NCBI GenBank assembly: GCA_041612035.1
Contig: JBFILX010000026.1
Location: 1-16,904 of the forward strand
DNA: 16,904 nucleotides
Source of the DNA: SZUA-320 sp041612035
GTDB lineage: Bacteria > Gemmatimonadota > Gemmatimonadetes > Gemmatimonadales > GWC2-71-9
Direction: 5' to 3'
Shown: positions 1 to 8,016 of the stretch, piece by piece
How positions within the stretch are numbered: the stretch's first letter is position 1
Layout of the letters: every line of letters begins with the position of its first letter
Translations under genes and position numbers: made by a program
The notes under the pieces: generated by a model
What the model was told of the DNA's origin: nothing
What the model saw: only the letters and a program-made list of their open reading frames with translations
Database searches by the model: none

Positions 1-1
1 C

Positions 2-1015
2 GAGGCGCTCGACCTGGTCACCCGCGCGCGGGAGGGGCGGCAGGCCCTGTCGGTGGGACTGGTCGGCAACGTGGCCGAGGTGATGCCGGAGCTGGTCCGA
101 CGCGGCGTCCCGGTGGACGTGGCCACCGACCAGACCTCCGCGCACGACCTGCGGATCGGCTACATCCCCGCCGGCTATTCGCTCCAGGCCGCCGCCGATT
201 TCCGCGAGCGGGACCCCGCGGGATACGAGGCCGCGGTGCTCGACTCGATGGTGGCGCACGTGGAGGCCCTGCTGGCGCTGCGGGCCGCCGGGACCGTGGC
301 CTTCGACTACGGCAACAACCTCCGGGGTCAGGTGGCCGACCACCGGGGCATGGCCGACGCCTTCGACATCCCCGGGTTCGTGCCCGCCTTCATCCGGCCG
401 CTCTTCTGCCGCGGGGCGGGGCCCTTCCGCTGGGCGGCGCTCTCGGGTGACCCGGCCGACATCGCGGCCACCGACGAGGCGGTGCTCGCGACCTTCCCGG
501 AAAAGGAAGCGCTCGCCCGCTGGATCCGGCAGGCCCGGGAGAAGGTGCACTTCCAGGGACTGCCGGCGCGCATCTGCTGGCTGGAATACGGGGAGCGGGC
601 CCTGATGGGCGAGCGGTTCAACCACCTGGTCCGCTCGGGCAAGGTGGCCGCGCCGATCGTCATCGGGCGGGACCACCTCGATACCGGGTCCGTGGCGTCG
701 CCCAACCGGGAGACCGAGGGAATGCGCGACGGGTCGGACGCCATCGCCGACTGGCCGCTGCTGAACGCCCTCCTCAACACCGCCTGCGGGGCCAGCTGGG
801 TCTCGCTGCACCACGGCGGCGGGGTGGGCATCGGCTACTCGATCCACGCCGGGATGGTGGCGGTGGCCGACGGCACCGAGTCGGCGGGGCGCCGCCTGGA
901 ACGCGTGTTGACCGCCGATCCGGGGACGGGCGTCATGCGCCATGCCGACGCCGGGTACGCCGAGGCGATCCGCACCGCGCGGGAGCGCGGGGTGGATCTC
1001 CCCATGCTCGACTGA
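2..1015 (+). CDS. hutU: Urocanate hydratase (urocanase), C-terminal part
   Basis: Urocanase catalyses the second step of histidine degradation, hydrating urocanate to 4-imidazolone-5-propionate with a tightly bound NAD+; it acts in the cytoplasm. The frame is open from the left edge (reading EALDLVTRAREG) and ends at TGA 1013-1015, so the 337 codons seen are the last ~60% of a protein usually about 550-560 residues long. The GLVGNVAEVMPELV segment, the ARICW segment (which carries the catalytic cysteine in characterised urocanases), the PIVIGRDHLDTGSVASPNRE block, the DGSDAIADWPLLNALLNTA block, the SLHHGGGVGIGYS glycine-rich loop and the terminal TGVMRHADAGY are all diagnostic. The GTG at 53 is internal, not the start. 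hutI follows after 18 bases on the same strand, so the two are very probably cotranscribed. No internal damage is seen. Confidence 0.97.
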   Translation, partial: EALDLVTRAREGRQALSVGLVGNVAEVMPELVRRGVPVDVATDQTSAHDLRIGYIPAGYSLQAAADFRERDPAGYEAAVLDSMVAHVEALLALRAAGTVAFDYGNNLRGQVADHRGMADAFDIPGFVPAFIRPLFCRGAGPFRWAALSGDPADIAATDEAVLATFPEKEALARWIRQAREKVHFQGLPARICWLEYGERALMGERFNHLVRSGKVAAPIVIGRDHLDTGSVASPNRETEGMRDGSDAIADWPLLNALLNTACGASWVSLHHGGGVGIGYSIHAGMVAVADGTESAGRRLERVLTADPGTGVMRHADAGYAEAIRTARERGVDLPMLD

Positions 1016-1033
1016 CCCGGCGGACCTCGCGCG

Positions 1034-2287
1034 ATGCCCGTCCTCCGCAACATCGGCAGCCTGGCCCGATGCCTGGCGGACGGACCCCAGTCCGAGCTGC
1101 ACGAGGTCCGCCAGGCCGCGCTGGCCTGGGACGACGCCCGGGTGCTGTGGGCCGGCCCCGAGGCGGACCTGCCCCGGTCCTTCCGCGATCTGCCCGCCGA
1201 GGACGCCGGCGGCTGCCTGGTCGTCCCCGGCCTGGTGGACTGCCATACCCACCTGGCCTTCGGCGGGTGGCGGGCCGGGGAGTTCGAACAGCGTCTCAGG
1301 GGCGACACCTACCAGGCGATCGCCGCCCGGGGCGGCGGGATCCTGTCCACCGTGGCGGCCACGCGCGCCCTGGACCAGGCGGCCCTGGTCGCCCGGTGCC
1401 GCGGAGTCCTCGCCGCCATTGGCGCCCTCGGCGTCACCACGGTCGAGTGCAAGACCGGCTACGGGCTGGACGAGGCCACCGAACTCCGTCTGCTCCACGT
1501 CTATGACACCCTCCGCCGCGAAGGCCCCCAGCGGATCGTGGCCACCCTGCTGGCGGCGCACGCGTTGCCCCCCGATTACCGCGACCGGCGCGGCGAGTAC
1601 CTGCGCCTGGTGACCGAGCGGCTCATCCCGCAGGCGGCCTCGGGCGGACTCGCCGCCTTCTGCGACGTCTTCGTGGAGGAGGGCGCCTTCACCCCGGACG
1701 AGGCGCGGGCGGTCCTCCGGGCCGGGCTGGCGGCGGGCCTCCGCCCCAAGCTGCACGTGGACCAGCTGGGTCCGGGCGGCGGGGGCGAGCTGGCGGCGGA
1801 GCTGGGGGCCGTCTCCGCCGATCACCTGGAGCACCTCAGCACGGCCGGGATCGAGGCGATGGCCCGCGCGGGGACCGTTGCGGTGAGCCTCCCCCTGGCC
1901 AGCCTCACCCTGGCCCAGCCGCCCATGCCGGCGCGCCGCTGCCTCGAGGCCGGGGTCCCGGTGGCCGTGGCCACCGACTTCAACCCGGGGTCGGCCCCGT
2001 CGTATCATCTCCCGATGGTGATGTCGCTCGCGTGCACCCTGCAGCGGATGACGCCCGCGGAGGTGCTCAAGGGCGCCACCATCGTCGCGGCGCGGGCGCT
2101 GGGAATGGAGGACCGGGTGGGATCGCTCGAGCCCGGGAAGCTCGCCGATTTCGCCGTGATCGACGCCCCCGACGTGACGCACTGGCTCTACCACCTGCGG
2201 CCCAACGCCTGCCGACGTACGGTGGTCGGTGGGCAGACCATCTGGTCCGTCCGCGCCGCCACCCCCCAACCCGAGGTCGTCCCATGA
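1034..2287 (+). CDS. hutI: Imidazolonepropionase
   Basis: This enzyme opens the ring of imidazolone-5-propionate to give N-formimino-L-glutamate, the third step of histidine degradation. The product has 417 residues, normal for the family. It is a metal-dependent amidohydrolase: DCHTHLAFGG holds the first metal ligands (His71, His73), followed by ECKTGYGLD (138-146), AAHALPPDYR (174-183), DVFVEEGAFTPDEAR (211-225), KLHVDQLG with metal ligand His241, HLEHLS (264-269) and ATDFNPGSAPS with metal ligand Asp315. The ATG at 1034 lies 18 bases after the hutU stop; no strong Shine-Dalgarno sequence precedes it. Its stop TGA (2285-2287) overlaps the ATG of the next gene as ATGA, which suggests translational coupling with the downstream amidase. 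The identification is firm. Confidence 0.97.
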   Translation: MPVLRNIGSLARCLADGPQSELHEVRQAALAWDDARVLWAGPEADLPRSFRDLPAEDAGGCLVVPGLVDCHTHLAFGGWRAGEFEQRLRGDTYQAIAARGGGILSTVAATRALDQAALVARCRGVLAAIGALGVTTVECKTGYGLDEATELRLLHVYDTLRREGPQRIVATLLAAHALPPDYRDRRGEYLRLVTERLIPQAASGGLAAFCDVFVEEGAFTPDEARAVLRAGLAAGLRPKLHVDQLGPGGGGELAAELGAVSADHLEHLSTAGIEAMARAGTVAVSLPLASLTLAQPPMPARRCLEAGVPVAVATDFNPGSAPSYHLPMVMSLACTLQRMTPAEVLKGATIVAARALGMEDRVGSLEPGKLADFAVIDAPDVTHWLYHLRPNACRRTVVGGQTIWSVRAATPQPEVVP

Positions 2288-4023
2288 CACCAGCCGGACT
2301 CGACCGCCGCACCTTCTTCACGGTCTGCGCCGCCACCGGCGTCGGCGCACCGTTCGCCGATGCCCTGTGGAACCGGGTGAGCGCCCAGGCGCCGGCGGCC
2401 CCGGCCGCGCAGGCGCCCCAGGGACAGCAGGAGCCGCTGCGGGTGACCCGGGAGATGGTGGTGGGGGCCGAACAGCTCATGGGGCTCGAGTTCACGGACG
2501 CGGAGCGCGACATGATGCTCCGCAACCTGAACAACGCCCTGCAGTCCTACGAGCAGCTGCGCGGGGTCTCCCTCCCCAACACGGTGCCCCCGGCGCTGCG
2601 GTTCAGTGCCATGCTGCCCGGCTGGACGCCCGCCCGCCCGCCGGAGCACCGGGGGCGCGCCCCGCGTCCCCCGCGGGTGGAGCGGCCCGGGTCCGACGAC
2701 GAACTGGCCTTCCTGCCGGTGACCCACCTGGCCGAGCTGGTGCGGAACCGGCGCGTGTCCTCGGTGGAACTCACCCGGCTCTACCTGGAGCGGCTCACCC
2801 GCTACGGCCCGAAACTGGAATGCGTGGTGAACCTGACCGAGGACCGCGCCCTGCGACAGGCGGAGGCCGCCGACCGCGAGATCGGTCGGGGGCGGTACCG
2901 CGGGCCGCTGCACGGCATTCCGTGGGGGGCCAAGGACCTGCTGGCCGTGCCGGGCTACCCGACCACGTGGGGGTCGCCCATCTACCGGGAGCAGATCCTG
3001 AACGAGACCGCCACGGTGGTCGAGCGGCTCGACGCCGCCGGCGCGGTGCTGGTGGCCAAGCTCACCCTCGGCGAGTTCGCCCAGGGCGACGTCTGGTTCG
3101 GCGGGATGACCCGCAACCCGTGGAACACCAGCCAGGGCTCGAGCGGCTCGTCGGCGGGCTCCGGGTCGGCCACGGCGGCGGGCCTGGTCGGGTTCAGCAT
3201 CGGGACCGAGACCCTGGGCTCCATCGTCTCCCCCTCCACCCGGAACGGGGTCACCGGCCTGCGGCCCACCTTCGGCCGGGTGAGCCGGCACGGTGCGATG
3301 GCGCTCTCCTGGAGCATGGACAAGATCGGACCGATGGCCCGTTCGGTGGAGGACTGCGCCCTGGTGCTGGAACGGATCGCGGGGCCCGACGGCCGGGACC
3401 CCACCGTGGTGCACGCCCCCTACGCCTGGGACCCGGGCCGGCCCCTCGACACGGTGCGGGTCGGCTACGTGCCGGCGGCCTTCGCCGTCGAGCGCACCCA
3501 GAAGGCCCTCGACGACGCGGCGCTCGAGGCCCTGCGCGGGCTCGGGGTGACGCTGATCCCGGTCGAGCTGCCGGACGACCTGCCGATCGCCGCGATGCGG
3601 ATCATTCTCAACGCCGAGGCGGCGGCCGCCTTCGACGAGATCACCCGGTCCGACGAGGACGACCGCATGGTCCGCCAGGCCGCCAACGCGTGGCCCAACA
3701 GCTTCCGCTCGGCCCGGTTCATCCCCGCGGTGGAGTACATCCAGGCCAACCGGGTCCGCACCCTGCTCATGCAGCAGATGGAGGAAGTGTTCCGCCGGGT
3801 GGACGTCTTCATGACGCCCTCGTTCGGCGGGAACGTCCTGCTGACCACCAACCTGACGGGCCATCCGGCGATCGCGCTGCCCAGCGGCTTCACCGAGGAG
3901 CACACCCCGGTGAGCATCTCGTTCATCGGGTCGCTGTTCGGCGAGGCGGAACTGTGCCTGGTGGCCCGGGCCTGGCAGGATGCCACCGGGTGGCACCGTC
4001 GCCACCCGGTGCTGTCGGTCTAG
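2284..4023 (+). CDS. Tat-exported amidase-signature family hydrolase
   Basis: A 579-residue amidase-signature (GatA/FAAH-like) hydrolase that should cleave a carboxylic amide outside the cytoplasmic membrane; the substrate is unknown. The Ser-cisSer-Lys triad can be placed: Lys217 in GIPWGAKDLL, cis-Ser289 in the GSSAGSGSA stretch, nucleophile Ser313 in TETLGSIVSPSTRNG, with the expected 24-residue gap between the serines and GVTGLRPTFGRVS after them. The N-terminus has a twin-arginine motif (LDRRTFF, residues 6-12), a modest hydrophobic segment and an Ala/Pro-rich stretch to about residue 50, so Tat export is likely. Residues about 55-140 precede the amidase core and are not seen in GatA itself. 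The open frame extends upstream to 2032, but that part lies inside hutI; the ATG at 2284 gives the ATGA overlap and the Tat signal. It is not gatA, since no gatB/gatC is present and it carries a signal. A role in histidine-related or peptide nitrogen scavenging is inference from position only. Confidence 0.9.
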   Translation: MTPAGLDRRTFFTVCAATGVGAPFADALWNRVSAQAPAAPAAQAPQGQQEPLRVTREMVVGAEQLMGLEFTDAERDMMLRNLNNALQSYEQLRGVSLPNTVPPALRFSAMLPGWTPARPPEHRGRAPRPPRVERPGSDDELAFLPVTHLAELVRNRRVSSVELTRLYLERLTRYGPKLECVVNLTEDRALRQAEAADREIGRGRYRGPLHGIPWGAKDLLAVPGYPTTWGSPIYREQILNETATVVERLDAAGAVLVAKLTLGEFAQGDVWFGGMTRNPWNTSQGSSGSSAGSGSATAAGLVGFSIGTETLGSIVSPSTRNGVTGLRPTFGRVSRHGAMALSWSMDKIGPMARSVEDCALVLERIAGPDGRDPTVVHAPYAWDPGRPLDTVRVGYVPAAFAVERTQKALDDAALEALRGLGVTLIPVELPDDLPIAAMRIILNAEAAAAFDEITRSDEDDRMVRQAANAWPNSFRSARFIPAVEYIQANRVRTLLMQQMEEVFRRVDVFMTPSFGGNVLLTTNLTGHPAIALPSGFTEEHTPVSISFIGSLFGEAELCLVARAWQDATGWHRRHPVLSV

Positions 4024-4036
4024 CGGCTGGCCTGAC

Positions 4037-5104
4037 TCAGAGCGCCGGCCACTGCTGGGTGACGCAGTGGAAGGCGCCCAGGCCCCAGACCAGGTCGGTG
4101 CAGTCGATGGGCACCACCCGGCGGGCGGGGAAGAGGTCCTGCAGGATCTCCCGCGCCTGTTCGTCGCGCGCCGGGTCGTAGGCCGGCAGCAGCACGACCT
4201 GGTTCCCGATGTAGAAGTTGGCGTAGCTCGCCGGCAGCCGGGTGCCCTCGTACCAGAGGGGCCGCGGCATCGGGAGTTCCACCACCCGGAGCGGGGTCCC
4301 GTCCTGGTCGGTCATGGTGCGGAGCCGCGCCAGGTTCTCCCGCAGCGGCTCGTGGTTGGCGTCGGCCGGGTCCTCCTCCACGACCGTCACCACGGTGACC
4401 GGGTCCACGAACCGGGTCAGGTCGTCCACGTGGCCGTCGGTGTCGTCGCCCTCGATCCCGTCGCCCAGCCAGAGGATGGTCCGCACGCCCAGGTAGTCGC
4501 GCAGGGTCCGCTCGATCTCCGCCCGCCCCAGGTGCGGGTTCCGGTTGGGGTTGAGCAGGCAGGCCTCGGTGGTGAGGAGCGTGCCCGCGCCGTTCACGTC
4601 GATCGACCCGCCCTCCAGGACGATCCCGGGCGACACGACGGGGATCCCCAGTTCGGCGCCGATCCGGCTGGGGATCACGTCGTCCAGGTCGTAGGGCGGG
4701 TATTTGCCGCCCCACGCGTTGTAGCCCCAGTCCAGGATCAGCTCGTCCACGATCCCGTCGACCCGGCGCTGGACGAAGACCGGGCCGTGATCGCGGCACC
4801 AGGCGTCGTTGGTGGGATGATGATGGAAGAAGACATTGGCCGCCGGGACGCCGTTCCGGCGCAGGAAGTCACGGGCCGACGCCTCCATCGCCGCGTCGGC
4901 GACGTTGATGTGCACCTCCTCGCCCGGAGCGAGGTGGCGCACCATCTCCGCGAAGATGTCGGGGATCCCGTCGAACTTGCCCGGCCAGGAGGCTTCCTTG
5001 TGCGGCCAGCTCAGCCAGGTGCCGCGGTGGGGCGCCCACTCGGCGGGCATCCGGTAGCCGAGCCGGGCCGGTACCGGGGTCGCCGCGGGGGGAGGGCCGG
5101 TCAC
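4037..5104 (-). CDS. aguA: Agmatine deiminase
   Basis: Hydrolyses agmatine to N-carbamoylputrescine and ammonia, the first step of the agmatine route to putrescine. The 355-residue product is of usual length for the guanidino-modifying Porphyromonas-type peptidyl-arginine deiminase family. Visible hallmarks: PHKEASWPGKFD (34-45), WCRDHGPVF (102-110), NAWGGKYPPYDLDD (129-142), LEGGSID (163-169), EGDDTDGHVDDLTRFV with His225, and the C-terminal GLGAFHCVTQQ carrying nucleophile Cys347. The start is GTG 5104; an internal ATG at residue 19 would remove a stretch that homologues usually keep. It sits 22 bases downstream of aguB, whose enzyme acts on its product, and is the last gene of the long - strand run. 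Its 3' end converges on the amidase gene with only 13 bases between; no hairpin terminator is visible there. Confidence 0.96.
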   Translation of the reverse strand: MTGPPPAATPVPARLGYRMPAEWAPHRGTWLSWPHKEASWPGKFDGIPDIFAEMVRHLAPGEEVHINVADAAMEASARDFLRRNGVPAANVFFHHHPTNDAWCRDHGPVFVQRRVDGIVDELILDWGYNAWGGKYPPYDLDDVIPSRIGAELGIPVVSPGIVLEGGSIDVNGAGTLLTTEACLLNPNRNPHLGRAEIERTLRDYLGVRTILWLGDGIEGDDTDGHVDDLTRFVDPVTVVTVVEEDPADANHEPLRENLARLRTMTDQDGTPLRVVELPMPRPLWYEGTRLPASYANFYIGNQVVLLPAYDPARDEQAREILQDLFPARRVVPIDCTDLVWGLGAFHCVTQQWPAL

Positions 5105-5126
5105 GGACGGTCGGGTCGGGGCCGGC

Positions 5127-6014
5127 TCAGTCGAGGTACCGGCGGGTCAGGTCGTGGTAGGCGTCGATCCGGCGGTCCCGGAGGAAGGGCCAGTGGGTCC
5201 GCGCCACGTCCACCTGACCGAGATCGCACTCCACCACCAGGACTTCCTCGGCCTGCCCCGCGCGGGCGAGCACCCGGCCGCTGGGGTCGGCCACGAAACT
5301 GCCGCCCCAGAACTCCAGGCCCCCGGCGGCGCTGGGCTCGAACCCCACCCGGTTGACCGCGGCCACGTACACCCCGTTGGCGATGGCGTGGGCCCGCTGC
5401 ATCGTCTCCCACGCGGCCTGCTGTCGCTCGCCGTACTCGGCCTTCTCCGCCGGGATCCACCCGATGGCCGTCGGGTAGAACAGGATCTCCGCGCCGGACA
5501 GGGCGGTGAGGCGGGCGGCCTCCGGATACCACTGGTCCCAGCAGATCAGGACCCCGATCCGCCCGTAGCGCGTCGCCCAGGTGTGGAAGCCGAGGTCGCC
5601 GGGAGTGAAGTAGAACTTTTCGTAATACTGGGGGTCGTCCGGGATGTGCATCTTCCGGTACTTGCCCAGGTAGGTGCCGTCGGCGTCGACGATGGCGGCG
5701 GTGTTGTGGTAGAGCCCCTCGGCGCGCTTCTCGAACAGGGACGCGACGAGCACCACCTCCAGCTCCCTGGCCAGCGCCTCCAGCCGGGCCGTGGTGGGCC
5801 CGGGGATCGGTTCGGCCAGCCGGAAGAAGGCGTGGTCCTCGGTCTGGCAGAAGTAGCGGTTGGGGAACAGTTCCTGGGTGCAGACGATCCGGGCCCCCCG
5901 GGCGGCGGCGGTGCGGATGCCGTCGAGGGTGCGGTCGATGTTGGGGCCCGGCGTGTCGCCGCAGGCGACCTGCACCAGGCCCACCTTCACCGTGCGCGGC
6001 GGGGCGTCGCTCAT
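5127..6014 (-). CDS. aguB: N-carbamoylputrescine amidase (nitrilase superfamily)
   Basis: Hydrolyses N-carbamoylputrescine to putrescine, CO2 and ammonia, the second step of agmatine degradation. The protein has 295 residues, standard for AguB. The nitrilase-superfamily Glu-Lys-Cys triad is visible as Glu48 (VCTQELF), Lys121 (KYRKMHIPDDP) and Cys158 (GVLICWDQWYPEAAR). The run YYEKFYFTPGDLGF and the motifs FYPTAIGW and TMQRAHAIANGVYVAAVNRVG are characteristic of the plant and bacterial N-carbamoylputrescine amidases rather than of nitrilases in general. The ATG at 6014 is chosen because the KVGLVQVACGD strand follows within ten residues; no clear Shine-Dalgarno is seen. It is followed after 22 bases by aguA, and preceded after 40 bases by the GH57/DUF3536 gene on the same strand, so it may be read from the glycogen operon as well as from a promoter of its own. 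Confidence 0.96.
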   Translation of the reverse strand: MSDAPPRTVKVGLVQVACGDTPGPNIDRTLDGIRTAAARGARIVCTQELFPNRYFCQTEDHAFFRLAEPIPGPTTARLEALARELEVVLVASLFEKRAEGLYHNTAAIVDADGTYLGKYRKMHIPDDPQYYEKFYFTPGDLGFHTWATRYGRIGVLICWDQWYPEAARLTALSGAEILFYPTAIGWIPAEKAEYGERQQAAWETMQRAHAIANGVYVAAVNRVGFEPSAAGGLEFWGGSFVADPSGRVLARAGQAEEVLVVECDLGQVDVARTHWPFLRDRRIDAYHDLTRRYLD

Positions 6015-6054
6015 GGACGGAAAGCTAACCAGGCCCGCCGGCGCCGCGGCGGGT

Positions 6055-8013
6055 TCAGCGCTCGCCCCGGCAGCAGTCGCTGGTGAACCCGAAGCGCGGA
6101 GCCAGCGGGGTCAGCCGGGCCCGGCCGTCGTGGTCGGCGCGATGCATGAGCAGGTGGAACCGGGTCTGCACGTCGAAGGGGACCGGCCGGGAGTCGAGCG
6201 CCAGCAGGTCGAGCGCGGCGGCGAGGGCCTCGAGGTCGGCGGTGGCGGCGTCGCCCCCCAGGTGACGGACCATGGCGCGCTCGAGCACCTGGGCGAACGA
6301 CTTGGTGCCGGCCGCCAGGGCGTCCCGCTCGACCTGGTTGAACGCCTGCTCCACGAGGCGGGCCTGGGTGAGCCGCCGCAGGGTGGCCCGGGCCGGTTCG
6401 GGCAGGTCGGCGAAGCCGAGTTCCCGCGCGGGTGACCACGGCTCCGCCACCTCGGCCCGGAGCCGGGCCGTGCCGTCCATGGCGACCCGGGTTTCGAAGG
6501 TCGTCTCCCGCCCGGTGCGGGTGTGCCGGACGACGACGGCGCCGTGCTCGCCGAGCCGGACGTCGCAGACGCCCAGGGCCGGCGGGGCCACCCCGCCCGC
6601 GACGGCCGCGATGGCGGTGGCGGCGGCGGCGACCCGGTGCTCGGGCGGGTGGCGCGGGAAGACGGCGCGGTCCAGCACGTCGGCGCCGGTACCGGCGGCC
6701 GGGTCGTTGCTGTGGGCATGCGCCAGCCGGGCCCGCAGGCCCGCCCGGAGCTCGTCGGCCGCCTCGCCCGCGAAGTCGATCGCCCGGGCGGCGTGCCGGA
6801 GACAGATGAGCGACTCCGTGCCCGCGATGTCGTCGAAGAACCACCCGCACGAGGTGAACATCCGGAGGGCGTGGTGCTGCATCTCCAGCAGCTCGCGGGC
6901 CCGGAGCGGCAGGTCGCGGGGGTGCTCGAGGTCGTGCGCGTCGCGGGCCACCCAGGGGTCGGTGAAGAAGGCGGCGCCCTCGCGGACGAAGAGGTCGTCC
7001 AGCCGGCCCTTCAGCCAGTCGAGCGCCTCCCGGAGGGGCCGGCGCCAGGCCTGGGAGGTCCCGTCCTTGGTGCGGCAGCCGCAGTCCGACCGCCACCGCT
7101 CCACCCCGTGGCCGCAGCTCCAGGACGAGGGTGCGGCCAGCTCGACCGAGTCGAGCGGGGGGTTCCGGGCCAGGAAGGACGCGAAGTTCTCGATCCGTAC
7201 CCCGGCCCGGTGGACCTTCTCGAACATGCTGGCGAGCGCCATCTCGCCGAACGGATGGTGGTGGCCGTAGGTCTCCCCGTCGGTCGCCACCGCCACCAGC
7301 TTGGGGCCGTGCACGTCGTCGGGCGGCAGGATCATGCGGGCAGCCCAGGCGGCCGCGTCCCGGACCAGCGGTCCGAACGCCACCTCGTGCGCGATCGATC
7401 CGTCGTAGGGGAAGACGGCGAGGTGACGCCCGCCGCCCACCCGTACCGCCCCGGGCAGGCCGTGCAGGGGCACCGGGGCCAGCTGGTGCGGGGCCAGCAC
7501 GGTGAACCGGATCCCCTCCAGCGCCAGGACCTCCAGGGTCTCCTCGTCCACCGCCGTCTCGGGCAGCCACATGCCCTCGGGGTCCCGCCGGAAGCGGCGC
7601 TGGAAGTCCCGGATGCCCCAGCGGACCTCGGTGATCTTGTCCCGGCGGGAGGCGAGCGGCAGGATCAGGTGGTGGTACGGCATCGCCATCGCGTTGCCGT
7701 GCCCCAGCCGGGCCGCGCTCTCCGCGTCGGCCCGCAGGATGGCGTCGTAGGTGGAGGGCGCCTCGCGGTCGAGCCAGGCGAGCAGGGTGGCGCCCACGTT
7801 GAAGCTCATCCGCTCGAGCAGGTTCACCACCCGCGCGATCCGCCCCTCGCCGTCCAGCACCCGGGCGGCCACCACCGCCCGGTAGCAGTCCTGCTCGATC
7901 CGTTCGTTCCAGTCGTGGTAGGGGTGGGCCGAGTGGTCGCGCTCCACGATCTCCAGCCACGGGTCTTCCCGGGGCGGCTGATAGAAGTGGCCGTGCACCA
8001 CGATCGACTGCAT
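6055..8013 (-). CDS. GH57-family glycoside hydrolase with DUF3536-type architecture
   Basis: A 652-residue protein of the GH57 fold (alpha-amylase/mannosidase-like), resembling proteins annotated as DUF3536-containing. The N-terminal HGHFYQPPREDPW (7-19) is the first GH57 region. WLPETAVDEETL (149-160) carries the probable nucleophile Glu152, and VATDGETYGHHHPFGE (242-257) the probable acid Asp245. A distinctive Cys/Trp-rich block lies around 297-313 (SWSCGHGVERW, then DCGC), which may bind metal. Residues from about 325 to the end are mostly helical-looking and of unknown role. Many relatives are longer (about 800 residues), so this is a compact version. The ATG at 8013 follows the branching-enzyme stop by 3 bases, so coupled translation is likely. 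The position in a glycogen operon suggests action on alpha-1,4 or alpha-1,6 glucan, but the actual reaction is not known to me. Confidence 0.88.
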   Translation of the reverse strand: MQSIVVHGHFYQPPREDPWLEIVERDHSAHPYHDWNERIEQDCYRAVVAARVLDGEGRIARVVNLLERMSFNVGATLLAWLDREAPSTYDAILRADAESAARLGHGNAMAMPYHHLILPLASRRDKITEVRWGIRDFQRRFRRDPEGMWLPETAVDEETLEVLALEGIRFTVLAPHQLAPVPLHGLPGAVRVGGGRHLAVFPYDGSIAHEVAFGPLVRDAAAWAARMILPPDDVHGPKLVAVATDGETYGHHHPFGEMALASMFEKVHRAGVRIENFASFLARNPPLDSVELAAPSSWSCGHGVERWRSDCGCRTKDGTSQAWRRPLREALDWLKGRLDDLFVREGAAFFTDPWVARDAHDLEHPRDLPLRARELLEMQHHALRMFTSCGWFFDDIAGTESLICLRHAARAIDFAGEAADELRAGLRARLAHAHSNDPAAGTGADVLDRAVFPRHPPEHRVAAAATAIAAVAGGVAPPALGVCDVRLGEHGAVVVRHTRTGRETTFETRVAMDGTARLRAEVAEPWSPARELGFADLPEPARATLRRLTQARLVEQAFNQVERDALAAGTKSFAQVLERAMVRHLGGDAATADLEALAAALDLLALDSRPVPFDVQTRFHLLMHRADHDGRARLTPLAPRFGFTSDCCRGER

Positions 8014-8016
8014 GGG

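Noticed and set aside
2188..4005. 605-codon - strand open frame antisense to the amidase
   Set aside because: His/Gly/Arg-rich low-complexity translation; the + strand amidase has a full catalytic triad.
4024..4036. Terminator between the convergent amidase and aguA genes
   Set aside because: Only 13 bases and no stable hairpin with a T-run on either strand.
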